A stretch of DNA of 64,000 nucleotides from Magnolia sinica (taxonomy: Eukaryota; Streptophyta; Magnoliopsida; Magnoliales; Magnoliaceae), in the NCBI RefSeq assembly GCF_029962835.1, contig NC_080588.1:12852001-12916000 (forward strand), written 5' to 3'. The position numbers and the translations under genes are program-made. Below, piece by piece: positions 1-9,925 of this stretch (positions within the stretch are counted from its first letter, which is position 1; each line of letters begins with the position of its first letter). The notes beneath the pieces were generated by a model. It worked only from the letters and a program-made list of their open reading frames with translations. It made no database searches and was not told the DNA's origin.

Positions 1-319
1 TGACAATACCAAGAAATTGTTGTAGTAGTTTATCACTCTAAGAACATCAAGAAATTGATGAACGTGGACAGCAATGTGTGGTTGTAGGCAATAAGAACCA
101 TTGGAGAGAAATTCCTAAGAAGTCAATCTCTCTTTTGACAATTATCATCTTTCTTTCTGAAAGCATAATTCCATATTCTTTGATAATGTGCTAGTAGCCA
201 TATCTTTTATTTCATTTTGTTCAAGTCCAGATTTCAAATCCATCTCTGAGGCCTAGGCAGAGTAAGTCCTGACAAAAGAATTGAGAGTTAGTAATGATGT
301 TTATATTTAAGCTTTCAAG
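1..319. other. No gene seen
   Basis: AT-rich sequence without a convincing ORF, RNA gene or terminal repeat. It is the left flank of the hAT-like element. The last 8 bases (312-319, CTTTCAAG) are that element's left target-site duplication. Confidence 0.6.
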
Positions 320-584
320 CAGTGTTCGAAATATCCGTATCGTGTTACATATCGCCCTTGGGATACGGATACGTATCGGTTATCGCATGGGATATATCGG
401 TTGTATCACGTAATGAATCGTTGTTGTTGGAAACATGGGGAAACATTGAAAATCGGTCGAACTTTTCGATGAAATTTCAATGATTGTTAAAAAAAGACAT
501 CAATACACACTTACAAATCAAAACGTTACAAAAATTGTATGAGGTCCTAATCTATGCGTTGTCTAACTGAATTGAAACAAATAT

Positions 585-1433
585 TGATGCGGACACAGGT
601 GCATTCAAGGTGTACCAACGAAGAAAGCGCCAACCACAAGTGCCGTCCTTGTGGATAGGCGAATATTGAGGAGCTGAAGACCTTTCACATGTGATTGGAC
701 ATATAGAAGACCCCACTTAGGGAAGACACATGTGAAGGAAGATTGGAGAAAGAAGACCGAGCGCACAAAATTTCCCATACTTATGTTATTTGTGCATTTT
801 TTGACTTAGTTAGGGGTCTTTTAGTAATCTTATATCTTTATTTGCTTATTCTAGGGGTATTTTAGTAATTTTATGTCTTTATTTGCTTATTTAAGTGGGG
901 TAAAGCCCTAAACACGAATTTCAACTATTGATGAATGAAAAGCAAACCCTTTGGTTGCCTCCTTCCTCTCTTCTCTCTAATGGTGCTTCTTCTCTCCCCT
1001 TGATCTTCTTCTTCTAATTTCTTCTTGTGCCCCTCCAACTTCCTCAAGGTAATAACTTTCTTTCTTCTATTTTTTTGTTTTGGCTAAGTCCTCTTCGATC
1101 AAAATCTTGAGAACCGATCTAAACCCTAAAACCCCAAATTCTCAAATCCCTAATCCGAGAAACTTCTTGGTTCTTCGGACTAGTGATCTTCATTGATCGA
1201 TTGGGTGTGACCATGCAAGATCGGGAGGTCTCATCCCTCGCCGGATCCAACCTAAGTAGTAATTGAATTCCATACTCCATGGTTGTAGTGATGGCCCGCT
1301 CCATTGCATGTTTCCTTTATGATTTTCTCAGTTATGATGATTATTGTTAGAATTTTAGATCATTTATTCCTTTTATTTCCGCTGTTTAATTATTTCCATG
1401 AGCATGCATCATAATTAGGGCTGTCCTACGTCA
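585..1433 (+). repeat. 5' LTR of the chromovirus
   Basis: 849 bp, starting TGATGCGGACAC and ending CCTACGTCA, almost identical to 6460-7308. A TATA-like TATTTAAG lies at 889-896 and is repeated at 6764-6771. Pyrimidine-rich stretches follow it, as expected around the RNA start. The stretch near 1120-1150 resembles telomere repeats but is only a short AACCCTAAA run. Confidence 0.95.
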
Positions 1434-1437
1434 AATT

Positions 1438-1450
1438 TGGTATCAAAGCC
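1438..1450 (+). other. Primer-binding site (initiator tRNA-Met type)
   Basis: TGGTATCAAAGCC lies four bases after the 5' LTR. It matches the usual plant initiator tRNA-Met primer site, TGGTATCAGAGC, with one change. A 274-bp leader follows before the gag start codon. Confidence 0.85.
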
Positions 1451-1724
1451 TAGGCTTGCATGGTTTTTGTCTAGATCGAGTTATCAAATTAGGGTTTTGA
1501 TTTTTAGGTTTAACTTAGGAAAGTTCTAGGTTTAGAAAGTTTTCAATTTTAGAAACTTTTCAATTTTAGAAAGTTCCTAATCTGAAAAATTTTCAGATTT
1601 GAGTTGTTTCCTGTTTCAACTTAATTGTGTCAGTTCATAGTAGTTTTGCATTCATCGCATTCATCTTGAAAGTCATAACACCTAGTAGTCTAGTTAGGTA
1701 GAGTTTGGTTCAAGTCTTCATTGT

Positions 1725-4700
1725 ATGCCCACGAGAAGAGGTAGAGGTTTCGGACTTCAACCTACCATGAATAACGAGCAGTTATCTGAGCAACTTGCTC
1801 AATTGATACAAAAGATAACCGCCCTAGAAGCGGGTCAAAGACGTGAGTTTGCCCGCCTTGAGAACCAAATTACCACCACCATGACTAAGGTGGAGCAACT
1901 AGAGGCGTCCCAAAAGGAAAACCCCGCTGTAGGGGAAGATGTGCACTCCCAAGTGGAAGAAATCATGGAAGAACGTGCTGCCACACGTGGTGGTAGTGAG
2001 GATAGAGATCGTGGTAACGGTCGTGGTGTGGTGCGAGAGGCACGAGCCACATGTGGTCATCAAGACCGTTATGATCCAGATGAGCGTGCGATGAAGAGTG
2101 TGAGAGTTGAGGCTCCAAGTTTTGATGGACGCTTGGATCCCAAGGCATTCCTTGACTGGGTTGCTGACATGGACCACTACTTTGAGTGGTATGACATGTC
2201 AGAAAACCGTCAAATGCGGTTTGCTAAGATGAAGCTTGTGGGTCAAGCCAAGCTCTTCTGGACCAACACCGAGCGTAGGGTAGAGAGAGTTGGTAGAGCC
2301 CCTATCACACATTGGTATGAGATGAAAGAGAAGTTGAAGGAGAAGTACCTTCCTCTCTCATACCGTCAGAAGCTCCTTGACCAATGGCAATCCTTACGCC
2401 AAGGGTCAATGCCTACCGCTGACTACATCGCTAAATTTGAAGAGTATGTGATGCGATGTGATATCCGAGAAGACCCTCTAGTAACGCTCTCGCGTTTTAA
2501 GACGGGCCTTTGTGCGGATCTTCAGCGCGAGCTTATTACTCGACCCTTAACGGACTTAGATGAAGCATATCAAGTCGTGCAGGAGTTAGAGCAGTATCTG
2601 AAGGCTCCTGTCTTTCGTCGTTTTGAGTCCCGAGACTCCAATGCTAGATCTAGTTCCCAAGGAACTAGACCTAATATTGGTAATCAACCTAGGGCACAGG
2701 CGACCATTCCGCCTAGGCCTAGGGAGGACAAGGGCAAAGGGATTCTTGGTGCCGGTCCTAGTAACATGAGCCAAGTGAGGTGCTATGAGTGTGGCAACCT
2801 TGGCCACATGTCTAATCAGTGTCCTACGAAGAGCCGTGGGAGAGCTTTAGTTATAGGCAAGTCCCACGAGGGTGGAGATGACCAGGGTGATTATGAAGTT
2901 GAAGAGTATCACCCTGAAGGAGGACTTACTGATGAAGAAGAAGTGGATGGAGAAGCAACGCTTGCAGTAGTCAGGCGTATGTTAGCTCAGTCTAGAAGTA
3001 GTGTTGATTGGCGTCGAAGCACTATCTTCTACACTATTGCCAAGTGTGGTGAAAAGAATTGTAAGGTGATAGTGGACAGTAGAAGTTGTCAGAATGTGAT
3101 TTCCACTAGCACCTTAGATCGCTTAAAACTGAAATCCACACCTCATCCAGACCCATATAAAGTTTCTTGGGCTGACAAGACATCCCTACCTGTCACCCAG
3201 CAATGTCTAGTCCCCATCGAGTTTGGGTCATACAAAGAGTCCCTGTGGTGTGATGTTTTACCTATGGATGTGGGACATGTTATCCTAGGTAGACTGTGGC
3301 TATTCGATAATGATGTCACGATCTTTGGCCGTTCGAATGCGTGTACTTTTATGTATAATGGTAAAAAGATCAAACTTAATCCCATGCCACCTGAGAATAC
3401 ACTAGGGAAGAAGAAGGATGAGAAGGCAAGTGAGCCTAGAGAAATGGGTAAATCCAAACCTAAGTCTTTACATATAATCAGCGTAAGAGACTTTGAAAAA
3501 GAGGCTAAGGAGGATTCTATGGTGTATGCCCTTGTGGCTAGAGAAATTACACCTGAGGTTCCATCAGAGTTGCCTGGTGAGGTGACCTCGGTCCTGAAGG
3601 AATACAGTGATGTATTTCCTGAAGACTTACCGAATGAGTTGCCACCTATGAGGGACATACAGCATGCCATTGATCTTGTCCCAGGATCTACTCTACCGAA
3701 CCTTCCTCACTACACGATGAACCCTGCAGCGCATGCAGAGTTGAAGAAGCAAGTTGATGAGCTTCTGCAAAAGGGTTTCATCCAAAAGAGTATGAGCCCG
3801 TGTGTCGTGCCTGCATTGTTGACGCCAAAGAAAGACGGCACGTGGCGCATGTGTGTGGACAGCCGTGCCATAAACAAAATTATTGTCAAGTATAGGTTCC
3901 CTATACCTAGACTTGATGATATGCTTGACATGATGGCCAGGTCCACTATATTCTCTAAGATAGACCTCAAGAGTGGATATCACCAAATTCGTATACGCCC
4001 AGGAGATGAGTGGAAGACGGCGTTTAAGACGAAAGATGGGTTGTATGAGTGGTTGGTCATGCCCTTCGGCTTGACTAACGCACCTAGTACTTTCATGCGG
4101 GTGATGACCCAAGCTTTGAGGCCGTTCATGGAAAAATTCCTAGTGGTGTACTTTGACTATATTCTTATTTATAGTACCACTAAGGAATCACACCTTGAAC
4201 ATTTAAAGAAGGTCTGTAGTATCCTTAGGAAGGAAAAGTTGTACGCTAATCTTAAGAAATGTGCATTAATGTCTAACCAAGTTATGTTCTTAGGATTTAT
4301 AGTGTCATCTGAAGGGATGCGCGCAGACCCTGAAAAAGTCAGGGCCATAGTTGAGTGGCCAGAACCAAGGAACATTCATGAGGTGCGAAGTTTTCACGGC
4401 CTAGCAACTTTTTATCGTCGGTTCATTAGGAGTTTTAGCACGATCATGGCTCCCATTACCGAGTGCATGAAAAAGGGAGAGTTCGTGTGGTCTAAAGCCG
4501 CCGTCAAGGCTTTTAAAGAAATTAAGGGCAAGATGGTGGAAGCTCCTGTCATGCGTCTACCTGACTTTTCTAAAGTCTTTGTAGTAGCGTGCGATGCGTC
4601 TGGTGTCGGTATAGGTGGAGTGTTGAGTCAAGAAGGACACCCGGTGGCCTATTTCAGTGAGAAACTGAATGAGGCAAAACAAAAATACTCCACTTACGAT

Positions 4701-5051
4701 AAAGAATTTTATGCGGTAGTGCAATCCCTGAGACATTGGCGACACTACCTCCTACCGCAAGAATTCGTTTTGTTTTCTGACCATGAGGCTTTGAGATATT
4801 TGCATTCTCAGAAGAAACTCAACCCAAGGCATGCCAAGTGGGTAGCGTTTCTTCAGGAATATTCGTTTGTTTTGAAACACAAGGCCGGGGTTGAAAACAA
4901 ACCAGCGGATGCCCTTAGTAGGAGAGTGGCGTTGCTCAACTCCTTGAGTGTAGAGGTAGTCGGATTTGAGCAAATGAAAGATGAATACCCCATATGTCAC
5001 GATTTTGGGGGTACTTACGCGTCATTCTCTAGTGACCCATATTATGGATGA
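1725..5051 (+). pseudogene. gag-pol: Chromovirus gag-protease-RT-RNase H polyprotein, catalytic residues lost
   Basis: A 1108-codon open frame. Order: N-terminal coiled region (1-75), retrotransposon gag domain (about 128-290), zinc knuckle C353-C356-H361-C366, aspartic protease (about 430-530), reverse transcriptase (about 660-860) and RNase H (about 950-1065). Gag packages the RNA and pol copies it into DNA in cytoplasmic particles. Two catalytic sites are altered. The protease shows D451-S-R453 where the family has D-S/T-G. The RT palm shows Y-F-D-Y at 809-812, so the second catalytic aspartate of the YxDD box is a tyrosine codon (TAT, 4158-4160). The frame ends right after RNase H, before the integrase zinc-binding region, because of a frameshift at about 5047. 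The product would therefore be incompetent even though the ORF is long. The start is the first ATG in this frame downstream of the leader. Confidence 0.9.
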
Positions 5052-5398
5052 ATATGTTCTTAAAGATGACTTTCTTTTCAAGGAGACAGACTTTGTATTC
5101 CCGTATGTCCCTTCGTGAATTCCTCATCCTGGGAGCTTCATTCGGGAGGGATAGCGCCATTTTGGTCGTGATAAGACCATTGCCCTCGTGGAAGATCGTT
5201 TATTGGCCAAGCCTCAAGCGAGACGTAGCCAAAGTTTTAGGGCGGTGTCGACTTATCAACCGGCAAAGCAAAGAAAGCAAAATACCGGGCTGTACACGCC
5301 ATTGCCAGTGCCACATGCTCAGTGGCGCAGGACATTAGTATGGACTTCGTGCTCGGGCTTCCCAAGACTATAAAAAGCACGATTCCGTTTTTGTCGTT
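5047..5398 (+). pseudogene. Broken integrase N-terminus (zinc-binding region and start of the core)
   Basis: Integrase-like coding continues after 5051 but is scattered over all three frames. Recognisable words are WPSLKRDVAKV (frame of 5048), QNTGLYTPLPVPHA (frame of 5188) and DISMDFVLGLP (frame of 5322). The last contains the first aspartate of the D,D-35-E triad. At least three frame changes and a TGA stop near 5118 lie between RNase H and the intact core. Small indels concentrated in 350 bp look like decay, since no single programmed shift could join these parts. Confidence 0.8.
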
Positions 5399-6193
5399 GT
5401 GGACCGTTTTTCTAAAATGGCGCATTTCCTCCCATGTTCGAAGACGTCAGATGCGTCTCATGTTGCTCGTATCTTTTTTGATGGTGTGGTGCGTCTCCAT
5501 GGGTTACCTAAAACCATAGTGTCTGATCGTGATGTTCGATTTACTAGCTATTTTTGGAAGACACTGTGGCACATTATGGGAACTCGTTTGCAATTTTCTA
5601 CTGCTTACCACCCACAAACAGATGGTCAAACTGAAGTGGTAAACCGTAGCCTTAGAAATCTTCTACGTTGTCTAGTGGGTGAACATGTTAAGACTTGGGA
5701 CCTAATTTTACCAACTGCTGAACTTGCTTATAATGGGTCAGTTAATAGATCTACAGGGTTGAGTCCTTTTGAAATTGTAAGTGGTCATAAACCTAGAATG
5801 CCCATAGATCTCTTACCTATGTCTGTTACCCAAAGGTCTTCTGAGTCAGCCGATGCATTCGCACGCCATATTCATGATTTGCATACACATATTAGACAGC
5901 GGTTAAATAAGAGCAATAATGATTATAAAGTTTCAGCTGATTCTCATCGTAAAGTGCAAGAATTTCAAGAAGGAGACTATGTAATGGTGCGAATAAGGCC
6001 AGAGCGATTCTCTCAAGGATCTGCAAAGAAATTACAAGCGCGTAGTGCTGGACCATTCAAGATATTACAAAAGGTTGGGTCCAACGCGTATCGGGTTGAC
6101 CTTCCACCTGAAATGAGCATTAATCCAACCTTTAATGTGGAAGATCTAGTCCGTGCCCATACTCCCATTATTGATACATCGTCCCTTTCATAG
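5399..6193 (+). pseudogene. Chromovirus integrase core and C-terminal domain
   Basis: A 264-codon open segment. The integrase core shows SDRD at residues 42-45 (second catalytic Asp) and YHPQTDGQTEVVNRS at 70-84, with the catalytic Glu at 79. The GPY/F module (AGPFKILQKVG) follows near residue 220. Integrase joins the cDNA to the genome in the nucleus. The first codon of the segment is not a real start, since this is the middle of pol after a frameshift. It stops at TAG (6191-6193), and the same frame then continues into the chromodomain, so this is one nonsense codon and not the natural end. Confidence 0.85.
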
Positions 6194-6544
6194 CCTTTTT
6201 CTGAGTTTGCTACCCAACCCCTTCCACCACCTCCTCCACCCATTACCCATAAAGAAGCAATTGAGGAAATCTTGGATGACGAGATAGTATCCACGAGAGA
6301 TGGGGGTTTCCAAAGGTATCTTGTCAGGTGGAAAAACAAACCATCGTCTGAATCTACATGGCTGTCGGGCGACGCATTGCAAGGTATTGATCCAGATCTA
6401 CTCGAGCGCTACAAAAGTTTCAACTCGTCGGAGTCGAGTTTTTCTCATCCGAGGGGAATTGATGCGGACACAGGTGCATTCAAGGTGTACCAACGAAGAA
6501 AGCGCCAACCACAAGTGCCGTCCTTGTGGATAGGTGAATATTGA
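6194..6544 (+). pseudogene. Chromodomain at the C-terminus of integrase, running into the 3' LTR
   Basis: It is in the same frame as 5399-6193 but separated from it by one TAG codon. A proline-rich linker (6200-6245) leads into a chromodomain at about 6262-6420, with the aromatic and charged pattern YLVRWKNKP and SESTWL. Chromodomains of chromoviruses bind chromatin marks and steer integration. The frame runs past the polypurine tract and ends with TGA at 6542-6544, so its last 28 codons lie inside the 3' LTR (which starts at 6460). With the TAG, a translated integrase would lack its targeting domain. Confidence 0.8.
6451..6459 (+). other. Polypurine tract
   Basis: GAGGGGAAT directly abuts the 3' LTR, the expected place for plus-strand DNA priming. 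It lies within the chromodomain reading frame. Confidence 0.75.
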
Positions 6545-7308
6545 GGAGCTGAAGACCTTTCACATGTGATTGGACATATAGAAGACCCCACTTAGGGAAG
6601 ACACATGTGAAGGAAGATTGGAGAAAGAAGATCGAGCGCACAAAATTTTCCATACTTATGTTATTTGTGCATTTTTTGACTTAGTTAGGGGTCTTTTAGT
6701 AATCTTATATCTTTATTTGCTTATTCTAGGGGTATTTTAGTAATTTTATGTCTTTATTTGCTTATTTAAGTGGGGTAAAGCCCTAAACACGAATTTCAAC
6801 TATTGATGAATGAAAAGCAAACCCTTTGGTTGCCTCCTTCCTCTCTTCTCTCTAATGGTGCTTCTTCTCTCCCCTTGATCTTCTTCTTCTAATTTCTTCT
6901 TGTGCCCCTCCAACTTCCTCAAGGTAATAACTTTCTTTCTTCTATTTTTTTGTTTTGGCTAAGTCCTCTTCGATCAAAATCTTGAGAACCGATCTAAACC
7001 CTAAAACCCCAAATTCTCAAATCCCTAATCCGAGAAACTTCTTGGTTCTTCGGACTAGTGATCTTCATTGATCGATTGGGTGTGACCATGCAAGATCGGG
7101 AGGTCTCATCCCTCGCCGGATCCAACCTAAGTAGTAATTGAATTCCATACTCCATGGTTGTAGTGATGGCCCGCTCCATTGCATGTTTCCTTTATGATTT
7201 TCTCAGTCATAATGATTATTGTTAGAATTTTAGATCATTTATTCCTTTTATTTCCGCTGTTTAATTATTTCCATGAGCATGCATCATAATTAGGGCTGTC
7301 CTACGTCA
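6460..7308 (+). repeat. 3' LTR of the chromovirus
   Basis: 849 bp, the direct copy of 585-1433 at a constant offset of 5875 with no length change. It is followed by the AATAT duplication (7309-7313). The remainder of the hAT-like element then runs to 7745. Confidence 0.95.
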
Positions 7309-7753
7309 AATATATTCATATAATTTATAAAATGTAAGAAGATATGTGGAAACACAAGCAATAAATTCAAAAGCAAAAGAACCACTAAATTAGGTTACAT
7401 ACATGTTTGATTTTATGTTTGGACACATATTGCAACCGATTAGCGAGAAATTGGGAACTTTTTGATTTTTTTCCAATTTTCCGCAACACAGTCCTTCTAC
7501 TCCAAATTCAAAATCTAAGCATCTAACCCATGATTTTACATGAAAAATCATGGATCTGTAACAATTTGACACTGATTTAATATGATTTACAGGAAAAAAA
7601 ACAGATCGAAAATAATAATAATAAATGCTCACTGGATCAAACAAGTGGGATATATCCCACTACTTGTGTGTTTCGTATCGCACAGGTAGGATACAAGATA
7701 TATCGTGCGATATATCAGCCGATATCCTCGATATTTAAAACACTACTTTCAAG

Positions 7754-8108
7754 AGCATCTCTTACGTTGTGTATTATCTTTTAGTATATTGTTATAGTTT
7801 TTTATTTAATCTGATTATAGTCTCTCATTATCTTATGTTATTTGTTTGTGTCGTCTCCCATTATCTTGTGTTATGTGTAATCTCGTCATCTTGTTTCTTG
7901 TGTTACTTGGTATCTACCAATTCACATCGAAATACACTAACCACTTCTTGTGTTACTTGGTATCTACCAATTCACATCCCCAACAACCACCCCATCCCCA
8001 ACAACAACACACCCCTCCCCCCCCCCTCCCGCTCGCGCAAAAAATGAAAAAAAAAATCCATGTGATTCCATTTCATATGGATTTTGTTACCACTATTCGC
8101 AAGTCACC

Positions 8109-8147
<39 letters not shown>

Positions 8148-9380
8148 CAATGCATTCCAAATATAGGCTATCGAACACATTCACATGGATTCCAAGGGAT
8201 TTCAAAGACAAGCTATCCAACACAACTGGTGATTCCAATTCACATGGATTACACGGTAATTGCCAATGCATATCAAATACACACTCCCAAACAACCCCTG
8301 AGTATGCAGGGTTTGTAATAATAGCATTCACCATTTCATATCATACATCAATTGCAACATGACATGTATAAAGCTATATTGCATACACTCCCTAAAGTTC
8401 CAAGGATAAAGGTGTATACATTTAGCATACACCCTACAGTACTGAGGATATATATATAGCATACATCCTAGAGTACCAAGGGCATAGGTGTAGAATACTG
8501 AATGACAACATTTCCTGAGTAGTGGACATCATGATCTCTACCCCATATATGATTCATGGAAACATGTTTGCCAAGTGAGAACACATCACAATTATAATCA
8601 ACTTGGTTCTACAACCAATGGAAATTTGAGAACATCCCACACCATTGTGCCCTCCTACAATTGAAATGTGTATTTGTGTTGCTCAAATACGTGCTTCCCT
8701 AAAAAAACCACCACCCATTCTAATTCACCAACATAACTAACAACCCACTCCCAAGCAAGCACATTTAAAATGGTCTGCAAGACTGCAACAACAACATGAT
8801 ATCCTACTGATAAGGGAAACACAAAGAAAAAAGAAAAGAAAGAAACTTAATGCTTGCATATATACCCTCGTACGCTGTTTCGCATTCTATTTTCTCACAG
8901 TTATATTAGTATGTACGGTACAAGCAGATAATAGTATGTACACACCTTTCATTTCTACCATGTCACCATTAAGTACAATCACAATATAGATTCTGAACTC
9001 GTTATAAGGAAATCAAGCAATCATGGATATATGCAATTGCACCTTTCTCTGAAACTCTTGAAAATATCAAGTCAGCTGATGTGAGCATAAGAGAGGCCAG
9101 ATCCAACCATCTTCCCATCACCATGCATTCTTGTGCCTCCATGCATAATCTAGTGACCTGGGGTTCTGCAACCTGTCAAAGAAACAATTCCAATACATCG
9201 AATTGTTTGATATCCCAACTCGGATCCAATAGATGCAAATCAAAACTTGCTCTACAAAGAAGATTGGCTATCATACACATCAAAAAATCAGAGCTGAAGT
9301 GGGCTGGAGATTAAATTGATTCTCTAAGCTGGATGTAATTAATAAGCTGCTTTGCAATTTCAGTCCTCTTCAGAATCAAA
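7754..9380. other. Gene-free stretch with small local repeats
   Basis: No convincing gene. A stretch of about 40 bp containing TTACTTGGTATCTACC is tandemly duplicated between about 7895 and 7978. C-rich and CT-rich tracts follow. Three degenerate units of about 40-45 bp, each starting CATACA(C/T)CC, lie at about 8385-8500. Short ORFs here come from simple sequence. Confidence 0.55.
8113..8145. repeat. (CT)n microsatellite
   Basis: An uninterrupted CT run of about 33 bases. It creates spurious Ser/Leu and Arg/Glu ORFs on the two strands. Confidence 0.95.
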
Positions 9381-9384
9381 AGAC

Positions 9385-9925
9385 AATTTCAAATGGATTT
9401 TCTCGGAGGTACATGGCACGTGTGACAATATTTTGAACGGTCATTTCTGCGAAGAGTTTAATATTGTCAAGCTGAAATGGAGTGTGACTCAGTGTGTGGA
9501 TGGCGACTTCAACTTCATCCACTTTTCTTATGAGAAAAGGAGGTGATGGTAGAATTTCCCCTGACATGTGTGCCTTTTTTCGGATTGGACATCGAGTTTC
9601 TCATGACTCGATTGATCTTCCACAATATACAAAGATGGCTCTCCTAGAATTATTTGCAATCTTGATTTGGAGAAGGCTTGTGATTATGTTAAGTGAGATA
9701 TCCTTCTGTACGTGCACCAGGGGATGAGATTTGGTGTGAGATGGAGATTGCCAATATCAAAGTATTTGCCATCAGCGAATTACTCAATTAGGGTCAACAG
9801 CTTCACCAAAGGCTTCTTATGTGGGTCAAGAGGAGTGAGGAAGCACAACCCCCAAACCTCGTATCAATTTATCATGATCATCAACGCTCTTAGCAGGATG
9901 ATTGGCAAAGCAATTGAGAGCAAGG
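9385..9925 (+). pseudogene. Decayed L1-type LINE fragment (endonuclease end joined to RT)
   Basis: Three broken frames read as pieces of a plant LINE-1 ORF2. From about 9385 comes FKWIFSEVHGTC, then CVDGDFNFIHFSYEK at about 9496-9540, the C-terminal endonuclease block with its GDFN signature. From about 9660 comes a block read as GLEKACDYVK, with in-frame stops nearby. From 9720-9925 comes the RT fingers/palm segment, with SANYSIRVN, KGFLCGSRGVRK and a tail ending ALSRMIGKAIES. ORF2 proteins nick target DNA and prime reverse transcription there. The distance between the endonuclease and RT blocks is far shorter than in intact elements, so an internal deletion is present. Assigned by family resemblance only. 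Confidence 0.75.

Larger units (their letters stand above)
585..7308 (+). mobile_element. Ty3/gypsy chromovirus, structurally complete but coding-defective
   Basis: A full LTR retrotransposon of 6724 bp with two 849-bp LTRs (585-1433, 6460-7308), TG...CA ends, and a perfect 5-bp target duplication AATAT at 580-584 and 7309-7313. The order is LTR, primer-binding site, gag, protease, reverse transcriptase, RNase H, integrase, chromodomain, polypurine tract, LTR, which is the gypsy order. The chromodomain after the integrase makes it a chromovirus. By eye the LTRs differ at about five positions (660, 757, 774, 1333, 1336 in the 5' copy), all transitions, so insertion was recent. The reading frames are nevertheless broken in several places. 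It lies inside the hAT-like element 320-7745. Confidence 0.95.
320..7745. mobile_element. hAT-like non-autonomous TIR element, split by a chromovirus
   Basis: The ends are inverted repeats: CAGTGTTCGAAATATC at 320-335 and the complement of TAGTGTTTTAAATATC at 7730-7745. They are flanked by a perfect 8-bp duplication, CTTTCAAG, at 312-319 and 7746-7753. An 8-bp duplication with CA-type ends points to the hAT superfamily. Without the inserted retrotransposon and its 5-bp duplication the element is about 0.7 kb with no transposase ORF. Both subterminal arms are rich in TATCG/CGATA words, which could be transposase-binding repeats (inference). Confidence 0.75.

Noticed and set aside
1122..1150. 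Telomere-like AACCCTAAA words
   Set aside because: Only a few units, inside an LTR. Common in plant leaders and not an interstitial telomere array.
1119..1304. 61-codon minus-strand ORF present identically at 6994-7179
   Set aside because: It lies in both LTRs and is duplicated with them. There is no family resemblance or coding signal.
3143..3670. 175-codon minus-strand ORF
   Set aside because: A shadow of the gag-pol frame on the other strand. The plus-strand product is clearly recognisable.
8084..8362. ORFs with long Ser-Leu or Arg-Glu runs (also near 13612-13981 and 56359-56739)
   Set aside because: They come from CT/GA microsatellites.
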